31,005 bases of DNA from NCBI GenBank assembly GCA_035640715.1, contig DASQVO010000222.1:1-31005 (forward strand). The letters run 5' to 3'. Position 1 is the stretch's first letter. Each line of letters opens with the position of its first letter. A program made the position numbers and the translations under genes. Origin of the DNA: DASQVO01 sp035640715. Its GTDB lineage: Bacteria; Actinomycetota; Actinomycetes; Streptosporangiales; Streptosporangiaceae. The notes under the pieces were generated by a model. That model saw only the letters and a program-made list of their open reading frames with translations, was not told the origin of the DNA and ran no database searches. Below are positions 14,669 to 21,405 of this stretch, piece after piece.

Positions 14669-15331
14669 TCACCGCCAGCCGGGATCGCCGGGCGGCCCGG
14701 GCAGGTCCGCGGGCTGCACCAGCTCGGTGAGGACCCCGCCCACATCCGCCGGATGCAGGAACGCGATCGAGGCACCCATGGATCCGTGCCTGGGCCGCTC
14801 ATCGATGAGCCGGACCCCCATGGCACCGATCGCCGCGAGCGCGGCCCTGATGTCCGTAACGCCGTAGCCGACGTGATGCAGCCCTTCCCCGCGGCGGGCG
14901 AGGAACTTGCCGACCGGGGAATCCGGCCGCAGGGGCTCGAGGAGCTGGATGTAGGAGGCCGCTATGGGTGCGATCCCGGGATCGCCCACCGGGAAGCCCA
15001 CGCTCCCGGCCGTGGCCGGGCCGACTTCGCCGCGGGCAGCGGGGTCCGCTCCACTGGCGGCCCGCAGGTCCGGGCCCGGGGGCGGGTTCACGCCCGGCCG
15101 CGGACCACGGCCTGCTGGCAGGCCAGCGGCCGACCGCAGGTCCGGGGGCCCCGGCGGATAGCCGCCTCCCCCCGGCTCCGCCGCCGCGACCCGCAGCATC
15201 GCCTCCCGGACACCCTGCTCCTCGTTGATTTCGCGGGACACCACCGTCAGGCCGAACGTGGAGCAGTAGAAGGCGACTTTTTCCTCCAGGTCGTGGCACG
15301 CGATCCCGACGTGATCGATATGGGTCAGCAT
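14669..15331 (-). CDS. mce: Methylmalonyl-CoA epimerase with a large low-complexity insertion
   Basis: Interconverts (R)- and (S)-methylmalonyl-CoA. The vicinal-oxygen-chelate fold is recognisable at both ends: HIDHVGIACHDLEEKVAFY (4-22, metal ligand His7) and YIQLLEPLRPDSPVGKFLARRGEGLHHVGYGV (127-158, ligand His152 or 153), then SMGASIAFLHP and LTELVQP (Glu203). Family members have about 140-150 residues; this one has 220 because about 70 Gly/Pro/Ala/Arg residues (52-124) interrupt the chain just before the SYIQLLEP strand. The frame stays open and both halves match, so it is probably still made. ATG 15331 has a strong GGAGG six bases upstream. It is divergent from the thiolase-meaB pair and shares its promoter region. 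Confidence 0.9.
   Translation of the reverse strand: MLTHIDHVGIACHDLEEKVAFYCSTFGLTVVSREINEEQGVREAMLRVAAAEPGGGGYPPGPPDLRSAAGLPAGRGPRPGVNPPPGPDLRAASGADPAARGEVGPATAGSVGFPVGDPGIAPIAASYIQLLEPLRPDSPVGKFLARRGEGLHHVGYGVTDIRAALAAIGAMGVRLIDERPRHGSMGASIAFLHPADVGGVLTELVQPADLPGPPGDPGWR
14960..15178 (-). repeat. GC-rich low-complexity insertion within the epimerase gene
   Basis: This DNA encodes residues about 52-124 of the epimerase. It contains CCGCAGGTCCGGG twice (near 15062 and 15135) and the palindrome GGCCTGC-TG-GCAGGCC (15109-15124), and codes for the related peptides PPGPPDLRSA and PPPGPDLRAA. This looks like expansion or insertion of a palindromic element. Confidence 0.55.
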
Positions 15332-15383
15332 GGGGCACCTCCATCGCCTCGGCACGCCCGCGCTGGCGGTCGTCCTTCTAGGT

Positions 15384-15398
15384 ATCGTTGCAAACGAT
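15384..15398. promoter_or_regulatory. Perfect palindromic operator candidate between mce and the thiolase gene
   Basis: ATCGTT-GCA-AACGAT has perfect 6-bp arms around a 3-base centre. It lies 53 bases from the mce start and 41 bases from the thiolase start, in a small divergent promoter region, which is the usual position for a site controlling both directions. Relatively A/T-rich arms in this GC-rich DNA make chance less likely. Confidence 0.5.
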
Positions 15399-15439
15399 GG
15401 CGCCCGGGCAAGCGGAGGGGCGCACGAGTGGAGGTCGGG

Positions 15440-16696
15440 ATGAGCGAAGCCCTGCCAGCCGGCACCGGAACGCCCAGCGGGCGTGAACCCGTGATCGTCG
15501 GCGGTGCCCGGACAGCCATTGGCCGCCTGCTCGGATCGCTGGCCGGCTACTCGGCGGCCGAGCTTGGCGGCATCGCGATCGCGGCCGCGCTGGACCGCGC
15601 CGGCCTGCGCGGCGAGCAGGTCGAATACGTGATCATGGGCCAGGTGCTGCAGGCCGGGGCGGGCCAGATCCCCTCCCGCCAGGCGGCGGTGGCCGCCGGC
15701 ATCCCCATGACCGTCCCGTCGGTCACCATCAACAAGGTCTGCCTCTCGGGGCTGGACGCGATCAAGTACGCGGCGCAGCTCGTGCGGCTCGGCGAGTACG
15801 ACATCGTGGTGGCCGGCGGCATGGAGTCGATGACCCAAGCGCCGCACCTGCTGCGGAAGTCCCGCGCGGGTTACCGGTTCGGCCCGGTGGAACTAGCCGA
15901 CTCGATGGCCCTGGACGGCCTGACCGACGCGTTCGACCACCTGTCGATGGGCGAGTCCACCGAACGGCTCGGCGGCAAGCTGGAGATCAGCCGCGAGGCG
16001 CAGGACGCCTTCGCCGCCATGTCGCATCAGCGGGCCGCCGCCGCGATCAAGAACGGCATCCTCGCGGAGGAGATCGTCGGCGTTCGCGTGCCGCAGCGGA
16101 AGGGCGATCCGGTGATCTTCGACGAGGACGAGGGGGTGCGGCCGGAGACCACCGCCGAGTCGCTGAGCCGGCTCCGGCCGGCGTTCACCCCGGACGGGAC
16201 GATCACGGCCGGGTCATCATCGCAAATCTCCGATGGCGCCTGCGCGGTAGTCGTCATGGCGCGTGAGACTGCCGAGTCCCTAGGCGCGGACGTCCTGGCC
16301 GAGATCGGCCCCAGCGGATCGGTGGCGGGTCCGGACAACTCGCTGCACTCCCAGCCGTCCAACGCCATCCGCCAGGCACTGGCCAAGGGCGGGCTGGACG
16401 TGGCCGACCTCGACCTCATCGAGATCAACGAGGCTTTCGCGGCCGTCGCCATCCAGTCCATGCGCGATCTGGGCATCGGCCCTGACCGGGTCAACGTCAA
16501 CGGCGGCGCGATCGCGCTCGGCCACCCGATCGGTACCTCCGGTGCCCGTATCGCCTTGCATCTCGCCTATGAGCTGCGCCGGCGTGGCGGCGGCCTCGGT
16601 GCGGCCGGGCTCTGCGGGGGCGGCGGCCAGGGTGAGGCGCTGGTCCTCCGCGTCCCCGCGCCGGCCGCTGGTGGCAGCAGCGATGGGCGTGGCTGA
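15440..16696 (+). CDS. Acetyl-CoA C-acetyltransferase (thiolase)
   Basis: Condenses or cleaves acyl-CoA at the 3-keto position. The 418-residue protein contains the nucleophile Cys101 in NKVCLSG, His at about 362 in GGAIALGHPIG and the second active-site Cys at about 392 in GLCGGGGQGEA. The first 16 residues are an unconserved extension before VIVGGARTAIGR. I set the start at ATG 15440, with GGAGG at 15430-15434; the frame is open further upstream over the antisense of mce, but that is not coding. meaB follows with a 14-base overlap, so the two are one operon. In this setting it may supply acetoacetyl-CoA for the butyryl-CoA route, or break it down. Confidence 0.92.
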   Translation: MSEALPAGTGTPSGREPVIVGGARTAIGRLLGSLAGYSAAELGGIAIAAALDRAGLRGEQVEYVIMGQVLQAGAGQIPSRQAAVAAGIPMTVPSVTINKVCLSGLDAIKYAAQLVRLGEYDIVVAGGMESMTQAPHLLRKSRAGYRFGPVELADSMALDGLTDAFDHLSMGESTERLGGKLEISREAQDAFAAMSHQRAAAAIKNGILAEEIVGVRVPQRKGDPVIFDEDEGVRPETTAESLSRLRPAFTPDGTITAGSSSQISDGACAVVVMARETAESLGADVLAEIGPSGSVAGPDNSLHSQPSNAIRQALAKGGLDVADLDLIEINEAFAAVAIQSMRDLGIGPDRVNVNGGAIALGHPIGTSGARIALHLAYELRRRGGGLGAAGLCGGGGQGEALVLRVPAPAAGGSSDGRG

Positions 16697-17738
16697 CACA
16701 GGACCGGGCACAGCCAGGGCTGCCGGGCCGGGTGGCGGGGCCAGAGCGGCCAGGGTGGACGACGCGGCGCTGGCCGGGCTGATCGGGCGGGCGCACGATG
16801 GCGACCTCAGGGCGCTGGCCAGGCTGGTCTCACTGATCGAGGACGGTTCGCCCGCTCTCCGCTCGCTGATGAGAGAACTCGCACCGCTGGCGGGCAACGC
16901 GCGCGTCATCGGACTGACCGGCGCGCCCGGTGCGGGGAAGTCGACCGTGACCAGCGCGCTCGTCGCCGCCTACCGGCGCGCCGGCCGGCGGGTCGGCGTG
17001 CTGGCCGTCGATCCGACGTCGCCGTTCACCGGCGGGGCGCTGCTCGGCGACCGGGTCCGGATGCAGGACCACGCCACCGACGACGGCGTGTTCATCAGGT
17101 CGATGGCGAGCCGGGGCCATCTCGGTGGCCTCGCCGCCGCCACACCCCAGGTGATCCGGGCACTCGACGCGGCGCGCTTTGACGTCATCCTGATCGAGAC
17201 GGTCGGCGTCGGGCAGATCGAGGTGGAGATCGCCTCAATGGCCGACACCGTCGCGGTTCTCGTGGTGCCGGGCATGGGTGATGCCATCCAGGCGGCGAAG
17301 GCGGGCATCCTCGAGATCGCTGACGTGTTCGTCGTCAACAAGGCGGACCGGCCGCAGGCCCAGGAGACCGTCAGGGACCTGCGCGGCATGATCGCGCTGG
17401 CGGACCGGGCCGACGATGACTGGAAGCCGCCCATCGTCACCACCATCGCCGTCAGCGGCGAGGGCATTGATTCCCTTGCCGGGAAGCTGGACGCGCACTG
17501 GTCCTGGCTGGACAAATCCGGCGAGCGGGAGCGCCGGCGCCTCGCGCGGGCCCGCGAGGAAATCGCAGCGCTCGCGCTCGCGGCCCTGCGCGGCAAGATG
17601 ATGCGGCTTCCAGGCGGCAGCGCGCTCGGCCCGCTGGCAGCCCGCGTCGCTGACGGCCAGATCGACCCCTACGCCGCCGCAGACGAGCTCCTCGGCGCAC
17701 TCATAGAGCCGGCCGAGCCAGATCAGCAGGCGCGCTGA
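16683..17738 (+). CDS. meaB: MeaB/ArgK-type GTPase, B12-mutase chaperone
   Basis: A G3E GTPase that guards loading of adenosylcobalamin into acyl-CoA mutases and swaps out damaged cofactor. The 351 residues hold the P-loop GAPGAGKST (80-88), VLAVDPTSPFTGGALLGDRVRM (a family signature), the Walker B region ILIETVGVGQ, and NKAD as guanine-specificity motif. The C-terminal helical arm ends with Leu-Leu-Gly-Ala-Leu. I set the start at ATG 16683, overlapping the thiolase stop by 14 bases; a GTG at 16689 is an alternative. Its client here is probably IcmA (3.7 kb downstream) and any methylmalonyl-CoA mutase elsewhere. Its stop codon lies in the first unit of a tandem repeat. Confidence 0.94.
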   Translation: MGVADTGPGTARAAGPGGGARAARVDDAALAGLIGRAHDGDLRALARLVSLIEDGSPALRSLMRELAPLAGNARVIGLTGAPGAGKSTVTSALVAAYRRAGRRVGVLAVDPTSPFTGGALLGDRVRMQDHATDDGVFIRSMASRGHLGGLAAATPQVIRALDAARFDVILIETVGVGQIEVEIASMADTVAVLVVPGMGDAIQAAKAGILEIADVFVVNKADRPQAQETVRDLRGMIALADRADDDWKPPIVTTIAVSGEGIDSLAGKLDAHWSWLDKSGERERRRLARAREEIAALALAALRGKMMRLPGGSALGPLAARVADGQIDPYAAADELLGALIEPAEPDQQAR

Positions 17739-17869
17739 CAGGGCAGCTGACCACGGCAGGCTGACCACGGCAAGCTGACGGCGGCAAGCTGACGGCGGCA
17801 AGCTGACGGCGGCAAGCTGACTGCGGCAGGCTGACCAGGGCAAACTGACCGGCAAGCTGTAAGCCGGCA
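17734..17869. repeat. 14-bp tandem repeat array (about 10 units)
   Basis: Units start GCTGAC and mostly read GCTGACGGCGGCAA, with starts at 17734, 17746, 17760, 17774, 17788, 17802, 17816, 17830, 17844 and 17856. Units 4-6 are identical; the outer ones diverge and three have lost or changed bases, the usual pattern of a minisatellite growing from the centre. The meaB stop codon is the TGA of the first unit. Apart from the hairpin at 17888-17905, the rest of the gap to the methyltransferase gene holds no gene that I can see. Confidence 0.85.
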
Positions 17870-17887
17870 GCTATGAATGGCCCGCTG

Positions 17888-17905
17888 GCCGGTAGAGATA
17901 CCGGC
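17888..17905. terminator. Short hairpin after the tandem array
   Basis: GCCGGTA-GAGA-TACCGGC has perfect 7-bp arms with a GNRA-type loop. It lies 150 bases after meaB and 129 bases before the methyltransferase start and could end the thiolase-meaB transcript. Confidence 0.4.
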
Positions 17906-18033
17906 AGAAGTAATGGCCCTGCTGGCCGCTTCCGGTATGAGCCGGGGCCGGGGCAGGCGGACACGCCGGGCAGGCCGGGCGGTTGCCGGGGCCGCGAGCA
18001 CAGGCCGTAGTGCCGGCCTGCGGGGAGGCTTGC

Positions 18034-19065
18034 GTGGACCGGCCCGCTTACCTGCTGCACCGTGGCGACGCGCTGGACGCCTACGCGGCCTGGCCCGCGC
18101 CCGCCGCGATCGTCAGCGATGGCGCATATGGCGTGCGGGGCTTTCATGGTGACACGACCGGCGTCGATGGCCTGCCCGACTGGTACCGTCCGCACGTGAC
18201 GGCATGGAGCTGCCGCGCGGCCCCGTCGGCCACGCTGTGGTTCTGGAACACCGAAGTCGGCTGGGCTACCGTGCACCCGCTGCTCGCCGAGCTTGGCTGG
18301 GACTACGTGCAGATCGTCACCTGGGACAAAGGTGCCGCCCACATCGCGGGCAACGTCAACGGCAAGACCATCCGGCGCTTCCCGGTGGTCACCGAGGTGT
18401 GCGCCTTCTACCAGCGGCGCTTTGAGATCCGCGGCCCCGGCGGCCCCATGCCCGTCCAGCAGTGGCTGCGCCGGGAATGGCAGCGGACCGGCCTGCCGCT
18501 GGCCAGGGCGAATGAGGCCTGCGGCGTGCGGAACGCGGCGACACGCAAGTACCTCACTCAGGACTGGCTCTGGTACTGGCCGCCGGGCGAGATGGTGGAG
18601 CACCTTGCCGCTTACGCCGGTGAGCACGGTGCCCGTTCGGGCTGGCCCTACTACTCGCTTGACGGCCAGGCACCGGTGACGGCGAAGGAGTGGGACGCAC
18701 TGCGCTACAGGTGGCGGCACGCCCACGGGCTCACCAACGTCTGGCGGCTCGCGCCACTGCATGGCGTCGAGCGCATCAAGGGCACAATGAGGCGGGCGGC
18801 GCCCCGGGTCCACAACCCGGGCAGCCTGTCCGCGGCGCATCTCAACCAGAAGCCGCTGGCGTTCATGCGGCGTATCCTGGCGGCGGTCACGGTACCGGGC
18901 GACGTGATCTGGGAGCCTTTCGGCGGCCTGGCATCGGCCTCGGTCGCCGCCGTGGAGACGGGGCGCCTCGCGTGCGTGGCTGAGGTGGACCATGACTTCG
19001 CCGAGATCGCCGCGCAGCGCCTCGACGACGCCCTCGCCGGCCGGGACCCGGGGACCGGCGCCTAG
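18034..19065 (+). CDS. DNA methyltransferase, amino (N6-A/N4-C) type, solitary
   Basis: 343 residues. SDGAYG (28-33) takes the place of the catalytic DPPY/SPPY motif IV, and WEPFGGLASASVAAVETGR (from about 293) is the AdoMet-binding motif I with the preceding QKP (HLNQKPLAFM) that N6/N4 methyltransferases share. Motif IV before motif I is the beta-class order, with the middle region (about 90-230) as likely target recognition. The Asp-Gly-Ala-Tyr replacement of the two prolines is unusual, although I remember SDGPYG in related actinobacterial proteins. GTG start after GGGGAGG at suitable spacing. No restriction enzyme is encoded nearby, so it is probably an orphan or regulatory methylase. Its stop codon overlaps that of the convergent gene (CTAG). 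Confidence 0.82.
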   Translation: MDRPAYLLHRGDALDAYAAWPAPAAIVSDGAYGVRGFHGDTTGVDGLPDWYRPHVTAWSCRAAPSATLWFWNTEVGWATVHPLLAELGWDYVQIVTWDKGAAHIAGNVNGKTIRRFPVVTEVCAFYQRRFEIRGPGGPMPVQQWLRREWQRTGLPLARANEACGVRNAATRKYLTQDWLWYWPPGEMVEHLAAYAGEHGARSGWPYYSLDGQAPVTAKEWDALRYRWRHAHGLTNVWRLAPLHGVERIKGTMRRAAPRVHNPGSLSAAHLNQKPLAFMRRILAAVTVPGDVIWEPFGGLASASVAAVETGRLACVAEVDHDFAEIAAQRLDDALAGRDPGTGA

Positions 19066-20573
19066 TGCACCGCACCTAAGTTCTTGATGGCGTAGCGCCG
19101 CCAGCTCCTGGCCCCGTCGAAGGTGAACCAGACCGCGTGCTCGTCCGGGTCGGCGGGCACGGCGACACCCTGATCGACGCTGGTCATACCGACGTAGCTG
19201 AAGCCGCCCGATGGGCCTGCGGCGCCCAGGGTGGCCTGTTGCCAGCTGGCGCCGCCGTCATGTGAGGTGTCGATGCCGCCGGCCGTCGCGATCACGATCT
19301 CGCCGCCTGGCTGCGCCGCCACCGAGGTGATGGTCCCGCCGCCCGGTGCGGTGCCGGCCTGCTGCCAGGTGGTGCCTCCGTCGGAGGAGGTGAAGACCTG
19401 CGCGCCGCCGGCTCCTGAGCCTGCGGCGCACGCCAGCACCAGGTCAGATGAGCTCGCGGCGGCGAGCATCGCGCCGGAGGGCTGCCCGTCCTGCTGGGCC
19501 GCCCCGGTGCTGCAGCCCACGCTGCCCACCGGGCCCACGCTGCTCGCCGGGCTTGCGCTGCTCGCCGGGCTTGCGCTGCCCGCCGGGCTTGCGCTGCCCG
19601 ACGGGCCCGGGCCGACCTGCTGCCAGGGACCGCTGCCGCGGGCCGGCCCGGCGTAAAGGCTGCCGCCGGGCGCGAGCAGGTAGCCGCGGCCGCTCGTGAG
19701 CACCAGCGACACCGATGTAGCCTGACCGCCGTCGCTGAGGCCGGTGACGGGCCCGGGCACAGGCGCCCAGGTGTCGCTTCCCGCCGTGGTCGAGTAGAGG
19801 CTGAAGCTCGTGCACTGGGCGGCGAAGCCCGCTCCCGTTCCGCCGCAGCTGGCGAATACCGCGAACGCGCGGTCGCCGGCGGCTTCCAGGTCTGTGACGC
19901 GCCGGCCCCCAGTGGGGATCTTGGTCCAGTGCTGGCCGCCGTCGTGGGTCGCGAACAGCTCCGGGCCGAACGCCCAGCCATCGCTGGTGTTGAGGAAGCG
20001 TATCTGGCTGACGCCGGATGACCCGTCAGGAGCGCCGGCAAGCGGCGCGGGCACGCCGGACCAGCTCTGCCCGGCATCGTCCGTGCGCGCGACGGACGTG
20101 CAGTACTTCGTCGAGCACGGCCGGTGCGGGGCACCGGCCTGGCCGATGACCCATCCGGTCCTGAGCCCGACGAACGTCACCGAGGTGGCGGCGAAGTCCG
20201 GCGGCACCGGCGACACCGCGGCGCCGCCCGCGCCGACGGCCGGGCTTCCCCCGCTCGGGGCACCTGCGTCCGGGGTGCTCGAGGCCTTCGGCGCGCGGCC
20301 GGCCGCCCCGGCGCCCGCCCCGGCGGCCGGAGTGGGGTTCGCCGCCACGCTTCTCCCGTTGCTCGTGGTGACGTGTAGCACCGAGGTGGCCAGCCGCGGT
20401 ACCACGATGATGGCGGCGATGACGGCCGCGACCGTGGCGGCGGATGCCGCTGCCCGGCGGTACCGTCGGCGCCGGGCGCGGCGCTTGATCAGCTCGAACG
20501 TGCCGGGGGGCGGCGGCAGCGGGTCTATCCGCGCATGCAGCCAGGTATCGACGTCCTCGCGATGGTCATCCAT
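19062..20573 (-). CDS. Membrane-anchored BNR/Ycf48-like repeat protein, sigma-factor partner candidate
   Basis: 503 residues: a cytosolic N-terminus of about 40 residues (acidic, then very basic RRARRRRYRR), one membrane segment (41-59), a low-complexity Ala/Gly/Pro linker, then an outside domain of beta-propeller type. Asp-box-like motifs recur: ARTDDAGQSW, ATHDGGQHW, TSSDGGTTW, TSHDGGASW, with GWVIG and GWAFG between, as in Ycf48/sialidase-like propellers. An 18-bp tandem repeat codes for a Ser/Ala/Pro spacer in the middle. The gene overlaps the sigma-factor gene by 8 bases, so they are co-expressed. The short cytosolic part and sensor-like outside domain suggest an anti-sigma or signal-input role, but no known anti-sigma domain (such as a zinc His-Cys motif) is visible. 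Confidence 0.8.
   Translation of the reverse strand: MDDHREDVDTWLHARIDPLPPPPGTFELIKRRARRRRYRRAAASAATVAAVIAAIIVVPRLATSVLHVTTSNGRSVAANPTPAAGAGAGAAGRAPKASSTPDAGAPSGGSPAVGAGGAAVSPVPPDFAATSVTFVGLRTGWVIGQAGAPHRPCSTKYCTSVARTDDAGQSWSGVPAPLAGAPDGSSGVSQIRFLNTSDGWAFGPELFATHDGGQHWTKIPTGGRRVTDLEAAGDRAFAVFASCGGTGAGFAAQCTSFSLYSTTAGSDTWAPVPGPVTGLSDGGQATSVSLVLTSGRGYLLAPGGSLYAGPARGSGPWQQVGPGPSGSASPAGSASPASSASPASSVGPVGSVGCSTGAAQQDGQPSGAMLAAASSSDLVLACAAGSGAGGAQVFTSSDGGTTWQQAGTAPGGGTITSVAAQPGGEIVIATAGGIDTSHDGGASWQQATLGAAGPSGGFSYVGMTSVDQGVAVPADPDEHAVWFTFDGARSWRRYAIKNLGAVH
19521..19610. repeat. 18-bp tandem repeat inside the BNR-protein gene
   Basis: Five 18-bp units starting GCTGCTCGCC or GCTGCCCGCC (19521, 19539, 19557, 19575, 19593), encoding six-residue units such as SPASSA in the propeller's flexible loop. 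Frame is kept, so copy number can vary without breaking the protein. Confidence 0.8.
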
Positions 20574-21141
20574 CGGATTCCCCCAGGGTGGCCTTCAGCC
20601 GTGTCCGCGCCTGGAAAAGATCCGCCTTGACCGTGCCTTCCGGCCGCCCGAGCAGCGCGGCAACCTCGCGGACGCCGAACCCGCCGTAATAGTGCAGCAG
20701 GAACGCGTTCCGCATCCGCTGCGGCAGCGCCTGGATGAGGTTGCGGACGTCCACGTCCTGCGCGGGATGCGATACCGGATCCCGCGAGGTGCCGGCGGTG
20801 ATGCTGCGGATGGCCCTTCTCTCCCGTTCCGTCCTGCGCCAGTGGTCCCGGATCAGGTTGGTCGCGATCATGTAAAGGTAACTCTGCGGGCTGTCGAGGG
20901 TGGACCAGCGGGCGAGGAGCCGCGTGAACGCCTCGGATGCGATCTCGTGCGCGGTCTCGTCGTCGTCAACGAGCCGCCGCACCCATCCGGCCAGCCGGGG
21001 ATACGTACTGTTGAACAGTTCCTCAGCCGCCGCCCAGTCGGTCTTCCCAAAGCTGCGCACCGGGATCCCCTCGCTGACGGCCGACGTGGGCTGCGGCGCG
21101 GTCGGGTGGGACGTCGTTACCGTCGCGGCATCGTGCCCCAT
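20566..21141 (-). CDS. RNA polymerase sigma factor, sigma-70 ECF type
   Basis: Directs RNA polymerase to a regulon, typically under signal control. Region 2 is seen in FNSTYPRLAGWVRRLVDDDETAHEIASEAFTRLLARW and SPQSYLYMIATNLIRDHWRR, and region 4 in ALPQRMRNAFLLHYYGGFGVREVAALLGRPEGTVKADLFQARTRLK, whose helix-turn-helix is the last part. No region 3 is present, so it is ECF/SigE-like. Three starts are possible: ATG 21192 (low-GC3, unlikely), ATG 21141 (codons from here have the GC-rich third position of real genes; used here), and GTG 21060, which has the best ribosome site (GAGGGG six bases before) and gives a 164-residue product, the usual ECF size. The BNR-protein gene overlaps its end. Confidence 0.85.
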   Translation of the reverse strand: MGHDAATVTTSHPTAPQPTSAVSEGIPVRSFGKTDWAAAEELFNSTYPRLAGWVRRLVDDDETAHEIASEAFTRLLARWSTLDSPQSYLYMIATNLIRDHWRRTERERRAIRSITAGTSRDPVSHPAQDVDVRNLIQALPQRMRNAFLLHYYGGFGVREVAALLGRPEGTVKADLFQARTRLKATLGESDG

Positions 21142-21405
21142 TTGGGGATGCCTGACACCATACGTGAGAGTTTCCAAAGTTCTACCACACATTCGCCCGG
21201 CCGACGAGGATCCGGTCCAGGCGCACCCCTGTAACGCCCGGGCCGTTCTCTGAGACGACGCACCGGTCGCGGCGGTTGGATGAATCGCTTATTTTCCTGA
21301 CAAATTCCTGCACACCGGTTCCGGCAGGGCACGGCCCCATGTCAGCCCGAACGAAGTCACGGTGGCAGCCGGGACCCCGCTTAGACTTGACCCGGAGGCG
21401 TCGAC
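21142..21405. promoter_or_regulatory. Divergent intergenic region between the sigma factor and icmA
   Basis: A short palindrome CCCCATTTGGGG lies at 21136-21147, at the very start of the sigma-factor gene. Two direct TTCCTG hexamers 11 bp apart (21294-21299 and 21305-21310) sit in the less GC-rich stretch about 100 bases before icmA. TTGGAAACT near 21170-21180 on the minus strand resembles the -35 box of ECF promoters, which would fit autoregulation of the sigma gene, but I cannot place a matching -10 box. Confidence 0.3.

Noticed and set aside
14645..15439. Upstream extension of the thiolase frame
   Set aside because: The open frame covers the antisense of mce and the promoter region; the thiolase starts at 15440 with a good ribosome site.
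17734..17869. CRISPR array
   Set aside because: The 14-bp units are directly adjacent with no unique spacers, and no cas genes are present.
17701..18993. 430-residue minus-strand frame opposite the methyltransferase
   Set aside because: It runs antisense to a well-supported gene and translates the 14-bp repeats into a meaningless repeated peptide.
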